DNA from: Meloidogyne chitwoodi | Taxonomy: Eukaryota > Nematoda > Chromadorea > Rhabditida > Meloidogynidae | Direction of reading: 5' to 3' | Assembly: GCA_015183035.1 (NCBI GenBank) | Contig: JACZZP010000004.1 | Coordinates: 2,046,001 to 2,110,000 of the forward strand | Length of the DNA: 64,000 nucleotides | In this document: one piece after another, positions 1-13,014 of the stretch | Layout of the letters: every line of letters starts with the position of its first letter | Position numbering within the stretch: position 1 is the first letter of the stretch | Position numbers and translations under genes: made by a program | Notes under the pieces: generated by a model | The model's database searches: none | What the model saw: only the letters and a program-made list of their open reading frames with translations | Told to the model about the DNA's origin: nothing

Positions 1-1
1 C

Positions 2-3000
2 TCCTTCTCCGCTTCGATTGGGCCTCTTGGTTCTGATATGGTAAATACTCTTAAAAAGCAATTAAAAATGACAAAAAATTTTCCTTTTTTAATCAAAAAA
101 TTTGTGAAAGGAAATATTTATGTAATTTTATTTTTTATTTTTTAAAAGGTTGAACATCGCCGTGCTATTTCAACACCTCCATTTTCAGTTACGGTTTGTC
201 CAAATTCTCCTAATATAGAGAAGCCTAAAAGTGTGCCACTATTTAATAACCAAAAACAACAAAATAATAATAATAATTCTGCATCATTGCCAAGATATAG
301 TTCTCCTCTTTTAACTATTCATGAGGTTATTATATTTTTAAATATATTAGGTAGTTTTAATTAATAATAAAATCTTTAGGTATCATTAGCCTATACAAGT
401 CCAAAAGTTTCTTCTTCTTCTGCCCAACAATTAAAAGAACCAAAATTCGAAAATAATTCACTTCAAGGTTTATTAATTGCCAAAAATAAACAAACATCCC
501 CAGCAACAATAACAACATTTCCAACATCTGGAAGTGTTCATATACTTTTACCTCCAAAAGAAGATAAAACAAAAATAAATGATAATAAAACATTAAGTAA
601 ATCAATGATTAAATTACCTTATGTTGTTCGTCGACCTGAAAGTGAATGGACTTATAATAGAAGTAATGGGCAAATTCAGGTAACAAAATAATAAAAAAAT
701 AAACATATTTAATACATATTAAAATTTATTTAAAATTAAGTAGAATATTTAAATTCCGAGACTTCTTTCTTTTAATTTTGTAATTACCTAATGTCTTTTT
801 TCCTTTCATTGAAATTTTAAATTTTATAAAGATTAATAGAGACTAAAGAAAAATACTGATAAATCACTATTAATGGGCTATGCTTTTTTTATTTTTTTTT
901 TTGGATCAAAATTTTTTTATAACAAATCATTTTTTAATTTAATTTTTAATTTCCATTTTAGCCTTCCAATTTTTGTTTTTTTATTAATAAAATAACTAAA
1001 TATTTATTAATATTATAAAATTGTGCAATAGAGCAGAAAAGCTGCTTTTCAATTGAGTTACATATTTATTTATTTTCATTTCCATTTATTATTATTTTTT
1101 TTCAATGAAAATCATCATTCCACACTCAAAGATGGGAATAAATAAAAATATTGAATAAATCATTTTATTATTTTTTAAGTTAAAAATTGATTTTTTTCAA
1201 ATTTGGAATTTTAAAATTTTTATTAATTAAATAAATGTGTAAAAGTAAAATGGTGCCTAACGGCGCCAAAAGGTTACCAACTCTGGATGGGTAATAATAA
1301 AAAGTCAAAAAATTATTATTTTTTAATTAAAAAAACTTTTTAAGATCAGTGATAGACCAAAAAAGCCTGAAATGGAACGAAAAACAACTGTTTCAATGCG
1401 CGGAGAGGGAGGCACTACGAGGGACGCTGAATTAAGTATTATTCCAGTGCGAGTTTTACAACAACAAAAAATTAAAAATACCAGTAGTGGAACATCTGCG
1501 GGAGGCATTGACAAAAAAGGGAAAGGAAAAAATGGCAATATGGAACAGCAAAAAGCATTAAGGTGAGAAAATGATTAAGGAGAAGGGAAATTGGGTAAAT
1601 GAAAAGGTGAACAGGAAGGAGAACAATTAAGAGGATAAAAAGCAGGACAAGTGAGAATGAGTAAAGAAAAAGAGAAAAAGTGGAGGAAAAAGCTCTGAAT
1701 AAGATACCCTTTCACTACGTTATTTATGTTCCCTACACCTTACATATATTATGTTCCCTTCACATTACCTATTGTTCCCTTACTTCTTCCCTCTAAACAT
1801 ATTTTACCGATTAATTTATAATTCTTTTTTTTTTAATATTCTATTCAGAATATTAAATCTAAAGTAGTTACAAAATTGATTAAAAATTATTTTTCTGTCA
1901 GAATAATTTAAAAATCTCATTTAGGTTACTAATTTAATATCCGCGGTTTTCCCGATTCCTTAGCTTATTCTTCCGCTTTATCCATTATTATATTAGACAT
2001 TAAGAGGTTTAATATATAAGAAGAAGAGCCGATTTTTGAGAGGAGGAGGAATTAAAATCAAAAATATAAAATGAACGGCAATCATTCATTCAACGACGCA
2101 TCACCTCACAGTTTTCCCGCCAGCCGCGCTGACTACCAAACATCAACCACTCACTTTTTTTCCTTTCAGTTTCTGGGCGGTAATATGTTCTGCTGTTCTT
2201 CTTCCTCTGTTTACCCCTTTTGCTCCTGTACACGTAAAAAATGAGAAAAAAGGATTATTTAATATAATTCCCTATTTCACCCCCTCTTTTTTGGCCTCGT
2301 TCAGGCTCGTACTAAGCACAAATGTTTCGATTAAAATGTTCCGGAAAATCCAATGGCTTTCCATTTAGTCAATGCTTATTTTTTTCTATTACTTTCAAAA
2401 AAAGAGAAAAAGAAATATTTCCAATCAAAATTCAGAAAAAACAGTCCATCAATGTCTTCACCACGACCAACACTTTTGCCGCCAGCACCACCACATTCTA
2501 CATCAATGAATGCCCCTATTAGTAGCTCTGGTCTTCCAATGCTTAGCCATCATCAAAGTAGAAGTTTTGAGAGTAATGAGCAATCATCAATGAGTGAACA
2601 ACGTGCCAAAGGCAAGGCAAAGACTATTTTTCAAAAAACAACTTGTGAGTTGCTTACAGAAAAGTCTGTTACAACTTTTGGAAAGCCACATATTATGAGG
2701 CAACAACAAATTCCTGAGAAACAACAATTCCTTCAACAACATGTTCCTTCCAGCCAACAACAACAGCCTAAGGGATTGCCACGTTATAAACATGCTGCTG
2801 ATCGTGAGATGGAGGCACATTTATACACTCGATATGATAATGGGAATGGTGGGATAATAAATGAAGAAGATAAGCGACCAATACCACATCCAAGAGGGGT
2901 TCTTTCGTCATTAGGGGAACTTCAAAAATCTGAAGATCAATTAGCCAAAGGAACGGCTTTTATGATGCGAGAAGAAAATTTTCGGTCAGTAGAACAATTT

Positions 3001-4882
3001 CGACGTTCAACCACAAAAAGTGGCATTACTGATGTTTCAAAGCCATTACATATTGACTCTGAAATTCAAAAGAAAAAAATCCTTTCATCACCAGAAGAAA
3101 ATGGTCATAAAGCCGTTGTAATATTACCAACAAAAACACGTCCTGAAGTGCAAAAACCTCGTCTAATTGACTATGCAACTTATAAACGTGAAGTTCAAGA
3201 GCTTCAAAGACGCGCGGCAAAGGTGGATAGTAAAGGAGGTTTTTATGATGAAACACCAATGCCTCCTCCTATGAGCCCGGCAATTGTTCTTCCAAAGAAA
3301 CAACAACCAACTGAAAAATTAGTGACTGCCACTCAACATATACAAACAGCCAAGGACTCTGAACCTGCAATGGAGACAAGAATTAGGTAAAAATTAAAAT
3401 TTTAAACACTTTCTCCAAAATTTTACTTTATTTTTCAGATATTTTGCCAGAGAAGAACTTTGGGAGAAAAGAGAAGGTTCTCCCAAATCAACATCAGAAT
3501 ATATTATACCAACCCGCCGTGAAGGAAGTTCTTCAGAAGAAGAAATGAAAAGATTAGAAGAAGCTAGACTTAAAAGAGAAGCTGAGGAAGCTAAATTAAG
3601 AAGAGAACGTGCTTCAATAGAAGAAAAGAGGAGAATTGAGGAGGAAAAGCAAAGAAGGAGGCGTTTGGCTGAGGAAGAAGCTGCAGAGGCTGCAAGGAGA
3701 AGAAAAGCTATTGAAGTAAAAAAATAAATTAAAAAATAGTAAAAAAATGTTTTTAAAATTTCAGATTGAAGAAAAACGTAAAATATTGTTAGATAAACAA
3801 GAAAAAGAAGCAGAGGCTGCTCGAAGAGTTCCTGCCCCTTCTCTCAACAGTAACCAATCTACAGCTATTTATGAAAGTTTTGAACGTTTTACAAGTAGAA
3901 CGACAAGTTTAAATACTCCACCTATAGAATTTAAAATGCCTGAAGTTAAAGAACATATTCAATTTATTCAAGCTATTCCTTTAACTATAACAGAATGGGC
4001 TGTTCCCATTAAAATGGCTGAAGAAAAAACAACTGAAAAATTGACACCTAAAGGAAATGTAAAAAAGGACGAACTCATAAAACAAGATTTAAATGTAAAA
4101 TTATAACATTATTTTTTTATTTAAAAATTTTAAATTTTTTTTTTAAAGAATATTCCAGCAATTGACTATGAAGAAATTGACACTTCTACAGATGCTGGAA
4201 AACGTTTATTTGAACAATTAAGAAGAGAATTGGAATATGAGGAAGAAATTGATACAGAAGTGAGAAGAATGAGAAGAGCTAAAGGGGAAGAGAAAAAGGA
4301 AGAGGAAGAAGAAGATAAAAGTGTAGAACAAATAATTGAAGAACATTCCCCTCCAATAATTCCATCATCAACTGAAGGAGAAATGGACTCTGAGCCTATT
4401 GAGGAAATTTCTTCTGTTACTGAGGAAGGAAATGGAGGGCAATGGAGAGAACAATGGGTATGAGTTTTTAGTTATTTAAAAAAGGAGAATGAGGGAAAAA
4501 GAGTGAAATTAATTTTCAAAAAAGATTAGATTAATTCTTCCTTAAAAAGCTAATTTTCGTAAAAAATAAAAAAAAACGGAAAAAATTGGGGCATAGAGAT
4601 ACCGCGCGGAAATTAATTGTTTTCAAAGGAAAATAAAATTAATTATTTTTATTATTCAATTTTAACTCTAATAAATTCTTTAAATTTCTTTTTATTTAAA
4701 TAAAGGGAGAAATAACTAATGGCATTGGTGGAGGAGTTCTTTCGCCTAGGCATGCAGTAAAAGTTTCTATGTCAGGTGAATTACCGCCCCTTATGGAGGA
4801 AGAAGAAGAAATTCAATCTTCTACTTTGGATGCAAGATTAGAAGCTGTCAGTTTGTTATATTTATTTTTTAAAATTTTTTAA
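2..4882 (+). CDS. Unrecognised low-complexity / coiled-coil protein, C-terminal part (5' end outside window)
   Basis: Nine exons join in one frame: 2-40, 149-325, 380-679, 1345-1562, 2436-3386, 3439-3715, 3765-4094, 4149-4457 and 4706 onward, giving 914 codons to position 4846. The frame then either reads on to a TAA at 4880-4882 or leaves through a GTCAGT donor at 4847. The N-terminal half is rich in Pro, Ser, Gln and Asn (for example a poly-Asn run near 265). Exons at 3439-3715 and 3765-4094 encode a highly charged single-helix or coiled-coil stretch (KRLEEARLKREAEEAKLRRE). Exon 4149-4457 is Glu-rich. There is no signal peptide or membrane segment in the visible part, so a cytoplasmic or scaffold role is possible. 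I do not recognise the family. The 3' exons lie in the same phase as the intermediate-filament gene downstream, so this may be an extended head of that gene. Exon structure is well supported; function is unknown. Confidence 0.72.
1570..2435 (+). other. Large intron with a pyrimidine-rich, less A+T-rich island
   Basis: This 870-bp intron of the coiled-coil gene is unusual for its neighbourhood. Between about 1700 and 2300 it carries C/T-rich stretches, imperfect repeats of ATGTTCCCT-type words (1726-1790) and a mixed-composition block at 2090-2230. Such islands often mark internal promoters or alternative first exons. A possible small alternative exon follows TTTCAG at 2169, but its phase does not match the next exon. 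Nothing firmer can be supported. Confidence 0.3.
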
Positions 4883-6345
4883 ATTTAATTTTTAAAAGAA
4901 AATTAATTAAATTGGAATACATTTGTTTAGTTAAATTTAACTTTTAACCTCCATTACTAAATAATAAGTAAATTAATTATTTTTGGATTTCTTGGTATTA
5001 TTTTATACAAAATAAAAATGCTAAAAATTAATAATTAATTAAAATTTTCTTTTAATTCACAAAAAAAAATAAACTAAAATTCCAAAAATCACCTTTACTG
5101 TGTAAAAATGGTATATTTTTGACCATAACATTTTTTCCTATTCACCTAAATTTTTGATATTTTGTAAATAATTTAATTCTCTATTTAATGAAATTAAAAA
5201 TTTGATAAATGATTCATTTTTTGATTTTATTAAAATTCTTTACTAAACTGATTTTATTGTAATATATAAATTTAATTATTTCCATTTCTTTTAATTTTTA
5301 CATTTTTTTTAAATAATTTTTTCTTTTATTATTTCTATTGTACTTTTTATTTAAAAATGCCGTCATTCAAAAAAAATTTTTTTAATTTTTTCTATTATTT
5401 TTCTGTCTTTTTATTCTACTTATTGTTCTTTTAACAATTCCCAGATGATCATTTGTTTAAATATTTTTAAAATAATTATCATGTCATTCTTATCATTCCT
5501 TTATATATTTTTTAAATTATATTTTCTTTATTTTAAAATATTTTTTTTAATTCGAAAAAAAACATTCCGTTCCTTAACTTATTTTTTAATCTATCACCAG
5601 TTTTTTGTTCGTCCTATTATTTGGTAAACGAAAAAAAGAATATTTTAAATACATATTCGGTTTTATTTTTTAATTCTTTCCAATCCTTATCGCCTTTTCT
5701 CAAAACTATAGAAAATTTTGTTTGATTGTTATCATCCTAATGCAAACGGTACGGGATGGTAGGGCGTAGGGAACATTATGGCGCAAATTTACAAAATTGA
5801 AAAATGAATATTAAGAGACGTAAAAATTTGAAAAAAACTCTTTCAAGTCTTTTTTAATTTATTCAGAAATTAAAAAAATATTTTTTATATTTCTAAGTTT
5901 ATTAAAAAAATATCAAAAAGGTCCTTAATTTTGGATATCAGATATTTTCTTCATTAAATTCCAAAATAATTTATAAAAAGAATTTTAAATTTTTGCAAGC
6001 CTTAGATAACACTTTCTAAGGATATTATAACAAAATTTTATAACTTTATGTTATTATTTATTATTTTATAAAGCTACGCCCAACCCTATCCTACGCCTTA
6101 ACGTCCTTTCTCAATAGAAATTTATTTGTTTTGTTTGTTGCCTTTCTTTAAATATTTTATTTTAATTTTTTCCCTTTCTTTTGCTTATCAAAATATCAAA
6201 AATATTTTACAGTTTTATATATTAAATTTTTATTTTTATTATTTTTATATATTTTTATATTTTGTCTGTGCTTTTTGGTCTTTTTATTTATTTATATTTA
6301 TTTATTCCTCCCAATTTATTTTAAATATTTAAATTTAAAAAATAG
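4883..6345. other. Long A+T-rich interval between coiled-coil exons and intermediate-filament exons
   Basis: No coding exon was found on either strand; the open frames here are T-rich and hydrophobic by composition. Around 5745-5790 and 6070-6115 there are two G+C-richer blocks that look partly complementary (both contain GGCGTAGG-type words in opposite orientation) and may be the ends of a decayed inverted-repeat element. The interval is either the intergenic promoter of the filament gene or, if the two genes are one, a single intron of about 1.5 kb. Confidence 0.4.
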
Positions 6346-6354
6346 TCTCCCAAT

Positions 6355-9300
6355 ATGGACAACAAAAACAATTTATTGTTGCAGAGGAGACAAATATTTT
6401 CAAAAGAAACAAGTACAAATGGGAGTAGTTCTATTGAACAATTTAGAACAATTAGTGATGATAATGATGCTGATATTGAAGAAGAAAATGAAATAAAAAC
6501 TTTAACAGGAGATTGTGATGACAGTCGAAAGTCTTTTTCAATCCGTTCATCTCCAACTGTGCATCATTTTCCTTCAAATAATTTTCAAAGACAGCGAAAA
6601 GAGGTAAACAAGGAAAGAGTATTTTTTTGTTTTCTTCTCTTTTTTAACTTAAAAATTATTTATTTTTTTATTTTCATTACATATATTTTATACATTTTAT
6701 TATATCTTTTAATTCTTTACAGATTTTTTCAGACAATTTTTTCTTCACTTTTTTCAATTGTTTTCTTTTTCTTCCCTCTTTTGTCCTATTTTTTCAATTA
6801 TTTTTTATTTAAACTCCCCTTCTATATTTGTATCAATACAAAACTTCTCTGTTGGAACCAATTTATAAACAAATATTTCTAAACACATCTTTCAACGCAT
6901 TTTTTAGATTGGGGGGAAATATTATAAAAACAATAAAAAAAATAATTTAACAAGTTGGAAAATCATACCTTTTATATCATTCTGAGCGCAAATAATGTTT
7001 ATTAAATTTAAAAACTTTAAAAAACGCCAAAACTTGAAACTTGGCGTTTTTATTCGTTTTAAAATATTTTTGGTGCACAGAATGATTTTGTATATGATTT
7101 CCCAAATATTTTTCTAAAAGGATTAAATTGATAAAAAAAGAAGAGAATTATAAAAAATAATATTATTATTATATTTTACATTTACTGTTTTTGAGTATTC
7201 TCCCAACAAAAATAAATAAAAAAAAAGATTAATTTTCCATAAAATTATTTTTGTTGTTGCATATTTAATAGGGAAAATATTTTATTTTTACTCGACAACC
7301 TTTTTTTCAAACAAACAATAAAGTGGCAGTATTAAAATACTATAGAAAAACAATTTTAAAAATTAAAATACTGCAAGGGTCAGACAACGGAAATGATTAT
7401 TTTTTTAACTGAAAAATTATTTTGATGCGCATTTAGTGAGAAAAAAGAGGAGAAGAATGTTTGTTGTAGCAGTTTTAGAGCATTTCCCCCACTTAAAATT
7501 TTTTTCGCGCAAAGGGGAAATATTATTTTAGTTATGATTAGTGAGGTAAAACGACAAACAAAATGAGAGAAAAATTTGTTCACTTTTTTGTTTGTTTTTT
7601 ATTTTTATTTGTTTTTATTTGGCGTTTTGTTTAATTTATTTTTATGCTTTCTTTTCTTAAAATCCTAAATATTTTTGGAAGATTTTTTTTTCAAAAATTA
7701 TTTGAGAAAGTCAATATTGTTAAAAACTTTTAAGTAAATGACGTTTGAACTTTTTTTAACGTATACCACCTTATAAAATATTTTTTTAAATATTTATTTT
7801 AATTTCAACTCAGATTTTAATTTGTATAAAAATTATTTCAGCTTCAGGCAAGCAGGGAAATACCTGTACGACGACCACCACTAACTGTACCACCACCTAA
7901 ACCTCCGCACAGTATTCCTTCTGTTGATAGACGCCGAGCAGATTCTTCTTTTTCTTCTGCTTTTTCTGTTTTTCCGGCATCACCAGCACATACGTAAATT
8001 TATTTTTGATTATTTTCTTTATTTATTTAAGAGGATTAATAAAAAAATAAAAAATAGGCCAAATAGTTTACATTAAAATAATTAGATGTGTAAGGGAAAG
8101 GTTAATTTCTTTAATTCTTAAATTTGGGTCAAACAATGTTCTTGGTACAAAAATGAAAAATTAATCACAAAACTCTTAATATTATTTAATTTCTAAAATA
8201 TTAGTATGGAATATAGCCCTGCCAGCAGTGACTATAGAAGTGCAATATCCTCTCGTCAGCACTTTCCTCGCTTAATGAGACCAATTTCACCAGCACGTGA
8301 GTTTCTTTTAATTATTTTTTGTTTTTATTTAATTAATTAATTAATTTAGCAAGTGGAGGTCATAGTAGAATGTTAAAAATGGTTAGTGAAACTTCTTCGA
8401 TTAGTAGCAGACCTTTATCTCCATATCCTGGCTCTATAGCTGCTTCAGCTATTCGGGATACACGTGAACGTGAAAAGAAGGAAATGTGTGATTTAAATGA
8501 TAGATTGGCTATTTATATTGAAAAGGTTAAAGATTAAAATATTTCTTTGTCCTTCTAATTAGAATAAATACAAAATCTGACCTTTTAGTAATTAACCTTT
8601 TTGGTTTTTTAATATTAATAATATTTTTTTTTAATTAAAAAATAAATAAAAATATAATATATTTATTATTTTAAAGGTTCGTTTCCTCGAGGCTCAGAAC
8701 AGAAAATTAGCAGTTGATTTAGATTTTCTAAGAAAACGTTGGGGCAGAGATGCTTCAAATGTTCGTGATATGTTTGAAGCAGATTTAAGACAAGCTAAAA
8801 AACTAATTAACGAAACAGAAAAACAAAGAGAAGAATTAGAACGTAAAGCACGTGCAATGGCTGAAGAAATGGGACAATTAAAAAGAAAAAATGACGATGC
8901 ATTATTAGCTCATGAAGAAGATAAGGAAAGAATGGATGATTTAATAATTAAATTAGCAGCTTTAGAAAGTGAATTAGCAGCATTAAAACGGAGAATAGTT
9001 ATTGTAGAGGAAGATGTTAAAATTTTAAAAAGAGAAAATATTCGACTTTCAGGAGAATTACAAAGGACAAAAACTGTAAGTTGAGAGGAGATTATTTATT
9101 ATATTTATTAGTTTAAATTTTAAAGAAATGGCTTTAAAAAGTATTTAAATTTATTTAAAGAGAATTTTGATCATAGAGTTAAATTTGATAATTTTAAAAA
9201 TAGGCATTTTATTTATTTATTAGTGATAATTCTTTTATAAATAAAGTCAAATATTTATAATTAATTTAACTTTATTAGTTAAATTTTTCATTAAGTAAGA

Positions 9301-11474
9301 GAGTAAAAGAGGGAGAGTCTCCTTATTATTAGAAAATACTTTAATGTTTTTAATTTAAAAAATTTATTCAAAATTAATTAAAGTGTCTTGGATTGGGGTA
9401 TTTTATCAAATTTATTCAATTATTTCTTTTTAGGAATTAGATCAAGAAACATTAAATAGAATTGATCAACAAAATCAAGTCCAAACATTATTAGAAGAAT
9501 TAGACTTTCTTAGACGTGCCCATGATCAAGAAATTCAAGATTTACAAGCAATGGCTGCAAGAGACACAACACAAGAAAATAGAGAATTTTTCAGAAATGA
9601 ATTAGCTTCAGCAATGAGAGAAATTAGAGAAGATTATGAAAATATAAATAATAGAAATAGAACAGATATTGAATCTTGGTATAAATTAAAAGTTCAAGAA
9701 ATTCAAACACAATCATCAAGACAAAATATGGAACATAATTATGCTAAAGAAGAAATTAAACGTTTACGTACTCAATTGGGTGATTTGAGAGGAAAATTGG
9801 CAGATTTGGAAGGAAAGGTAAAAATAAATATTATTTTTAATTTCATGTGAAAAAAAGGATATTGGAAAAGTATTTCACTGATTTTGAAAAAAAAAAACAA
9901 TTTTTTTATTTCTAGAGAATGTAAATGGAAGGAGTGGAGACTATTTATTTATTAAAATTAAGGGACAGTCTTCCCCTTAGAGAATAAATGTTTAAATTCG
10001 AATTTCTTTCCTTTCTGGTTAATAAAAACAAGAAAAAGCCTTTTAATTAGCAGTGGGAGTTGGTTGAGTACAAAAAAACCCTGTTAATAATCCCAAATAT
10101 TTTTCTATTTTTTGTGACAATTTATTTATTTTCAACAAATTAATAAAACTATTTATTTATTTAATTTTAAAACACAGAATTCTTTATTGGAAAAACAAGC
10201 AGAAGAATTAGCCTATCAATTAGAAGATGACCAAAGATCTTATGATTCAGCATTAACAGATAAAGATGTACAAATACGTAAAATGAGAGATGAATGTCAA
10301 TCATTAATGGTTGAATTACAAATGCTTTTAGACACAAAACAAACATTAGATGCAGAAATTGCAATTTATAGAAGAATGCTTGAAGGAGAAGAAGATAGAG
10401 CAGGATTGAAACAATTAGTTGAACAAGTTGTTAAAACACATCAAATACGTCATAATGATGAAAGTGGTATTATAAATAAATTATTTAATTATTATAAGGA
10501 TACTTTAGGGGCTTTGACACATTAAGAGGTACCTAGTTTTTATGTAATTGGAATATTATACCTATATACCTTTGGGATGATTAACAATAATTGAACATTT
10601 TAATTACCGTATTTCCCCAATTAATTGCCCCTCTCGATTAGTTAACCTCTCCAGCAACAGGATGAAACAATAATTGCCCAGGGTAATTAATCGAGGAAAT
10701 ACGGTAATTATATTTTTGTTTTTTGGAGCTAATAGAATATATTTAAATTGAAACATATTTTACCTTATATTTAAAAAGTTATAATTACTACCTATAAGTA
10801 AAGGCTAAAGGTGAGACGACCTGTTTCTAAATTGGATATTTTTTTAAATTTATATTTATTAATTAAAAAAAAATTTTTTTTTAATATTTTTAGAATCTAC
10901 TCGAATCCTTAGAGGAGAAAAATCTTCCCGTCAGTCATATCAACGTTTAGCAAAGGGAAATGTTTCAATTTTGGAAACATCTTCTGAAGGGAAATATATT
11001 GTTTTAGAAAATACTCACAGATCGAAAGAAGAACCCATTGGAGAATGGAAAATTAAAAGACGAATAGATGGAAGAAGAGAATTTATTTATACATTCCCTA
11101 AAGATTTTGTTCTTAGACCTGGAAAGACTGTTAAGGTTAAAATAATTAAATTAAATAAAATTATAAATAAAAATAAATAAAATATAAATTAATAACATTC
11201 TAAGATTTAAATATTCTCCTATCTAATTTATTTAATTGAAATAAATAAATTAATATTTATTTTTATATTTTACAGATATGGGCTAATGGCTATGGAATTA
11301 ATTCTCCCCCAGATCAATTAATTTTTGAAGGGGGAGATACTTTTGGTGTTGGCTCTAATGTACAAACAATTCTTTATAACAGAGAAAATGAGGTTTTTTT
11401 AAAGGCAATATTTTTTAAAAATTATTTTAAAGGAACGTGCTTCACTAATTCAACGTTCTTCAAGTCGACAATAA
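6355..11474 (+). CDS. Cytoplasmic intermediate filament protein with lamin-tail domain (nematode IFA/IFB type)
   Basis: Exons 6355-6603, 7842-7993, 8205-8296, 8350-8525, 8677-9075, 9434-9817, 10178-10466, 10894-11135, 11276-11392 and 11433-11474 join without a frame break into 713 codons. The rod starts at a helix-initiation motif ([20 protein letters not shown]) and ends with the helix-termination motif ([16 protein letters not shown]). The tail exons 10894-11474 form an immunoglobulin-fold lamin-tail domain ([43 protein letters not shown]). Cytoplasmic filaments that keep a lamin-like tail are typical of nematodes and give mechanical strength in epidermis, muscle attachment and gut. Starting at Met 8206, just after a TTAG acceptor that could take a trans-spliced leader, the product is 579 residues, the usual family size. 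Starting at 6355 adds a 134-residue Pro/Ser-rich head. The last intron is only 40 bp. Family assignment is firm; the exact C. elegans orthologue (ifb-1 or an ifa gene) is not resolved. Confidence 0.93.
6955..7112. repeat. Small fold-back element in the head intron of the filament gene
   Basis: The left arm (about 6955-6998, reading AAATCATACC then ATCATTCTGAGCGC) is matched by the complement of the right arm (about 7070-7110, AAATCATATAC then ATCATTCTGTGCAC). A central perfect hairpin sits at about 7022-7052 (AACGCCAA pairing with TTGGCGTT). The layout is that of a short non-autonomous inverted-repeat element or a structured intron segment. No target duplication was identified. Confidence 0.45.
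10601..10710. mobile_element. 110-bp MITE-like element with TACCGTATTTCC termini in a filament intron
   Basis: Both ends are TAATTACCGTATTTCC in inverted orientation (left 10601-10616; right 10695-10710), followed inward by a second matched block (AATTAATTGCCC on the left, AATTAATTACCC on the complement of the right). The element lies wholly inside the intron 10467-10893. Termini of the form TACCGTATTT are seen in short non-autonomous DNA transposons in many animals (general knowledge; superfamily not assigned). The flanks allow a TA target duplication. Confidence 0.65.
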
Positions 11475-13014
11475 AAGCAAAATAATTTTTAAAAATTAAA
11501 TAAAAAGGCTCAATTAAAATAAAATTACACAAAGTAAATTTATTTTTAATTTTTTCTCAAATAATTTTTCCTTTATTGAGCACTTCTCTAATTTTTCACA
11601 AAAAATCCTGCCGGGAAATACTTTTATACTATGTCTCTGCAATTTTTATTTTATTTTTTTTTTGCCGTCCAAATATTTAATATAATAATTCTTTCAAAAA
11701 TATAAGAGTGACATGGCCTTATTTTAATATATTTAATTAATTAAAGAATACCACTACTTACAAAAAAAAACAAATTATTTCACTTAAAATTATTATTTTA
11801 TTAATATTATTTTGGTAGAGCGAAACTTCCGGACCGACATTTCCGGACGCCCACAAAAGCTTACAAAGAAATTAGTTTATTTCCCTCTTTAAAGGACCAA
11901 TTGGTATAATAATTTATTCAACAACTTTGTAGCATGGTACTAAATATATATCCAAGTTTTGGACCAGAAGTTTGAGTCCAGAAACGTTGGTCCGGAAGTG
12001 TCGGCCTGCCATTATTTTTAAATATTTATAAAATTAATTGGGGGATAAAAAAATAAAAATATATTTTTAATTTTTTTAGTAAAATAACGGATTTTAAAAT
12101 AATCCAAATTAATTAATTATATAATATTGAGTAGTAAAGTTTTTTTTTAATTTATTTTACTAACGAAAATATAAAAATAATTGAAAAGACTTTACTTTAA
12201 TTTTTTATTTTATTTTAATGTGACGTTAAATTTTTGATAATTACTAGATTATTTTGCTTTCATTTATATATTTCGTAAATTTTGCAACTAAAATTTTTGT
12301 GAAAATTTTTTTTAATTTTTTCGTGCACTTAAATATTAATTAATTAATACTTACTAGTATATCTTTTCTTTTTCTATTTTAAATTTATTAAAAAATAATC
12401 TGAGTTATTTTCACCACTTAAAGACCTCTATTTTATGTACAAATTAATAATATATTAAATAATATTAAATAATAATTTTAGTAAAATATTTCTAAAAACA
12501 TTTATTTTATTTAAATAATTTATTTAAAATATATGTACATAAATATAGAGATCAATTTAATTGTCTAATCATTAATTTTATTTTTTTTTAATCTAAGGCC
12601 GTTAAAAAGGAAATTTTAATTTAATTTCTCCCTGTGTTATTTTTTTTAATTTTTTTTGTATTATTTTTAAAAAATATTATAAAATATAAATTTGATAAAA
12701 TTAATTGAAAAGATATAAAATAATATGGCAAAAATATTAATTAATAAAAAAGAATTATTATTTAAAAAAGAAAAATAATTTTAAAATTAAGAAAAAAGAT
12801 TTAAAAATATTTTTTTATTTTATTTTAATAGGAGAGATCAAAAATTTAATTTTAGCTGTGCATATTATAATTATTAATAAAAAATGAATATTATATTTTT
12901 TGACAAGTAAAAATAATAAAAAAAGAAAATATTTTTTTTAAAGTGGAGAAATTGACTAAAAATAAATTTTTAAATTAAAAATAAAATTAAAAGACAAAAT
13001 TCGTTAATTAATTG
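11475..13014. other. Intergenic A+T-rich 3' region between convergent genes
   Basis: This lies between the tail of the filament gene and the tail of the kinase gene on the opposite strand. Beyond the repeat at 11817-12010, described separately, the sequence is almost pure A+T with AATAAA-like words and no coding exon. Confidence 0.5.
11817..12010. repeat. Inverted element with terminal arrays of 14-bp degenerate units (TTCCGGAC type)
   Basis: The left arm 11817-11852 holds two units of the form GAAACTTCCGGAC / CGACATTTCCGGAC. The right arm 11952-12010, read on the minus strand, holds about four units (GACACTTCCGGACC, AACGTTTCTGGACT, CAAACTTCTGGTCC, AAAACTTGG). Unit period is 14 bp. These G+C-richer ends stand out from the A+T background. 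Two other elements in the window (34867-35072 and 39371-39607) have the same architecture with different unit sequences. Confidence 0.55.

Noticed and set aside
2587..3259. Minus-strand open frames opposite the coiled-coil gene
   Set aside because: Shadows of the well-supported plus-strand exon 2436-3386.
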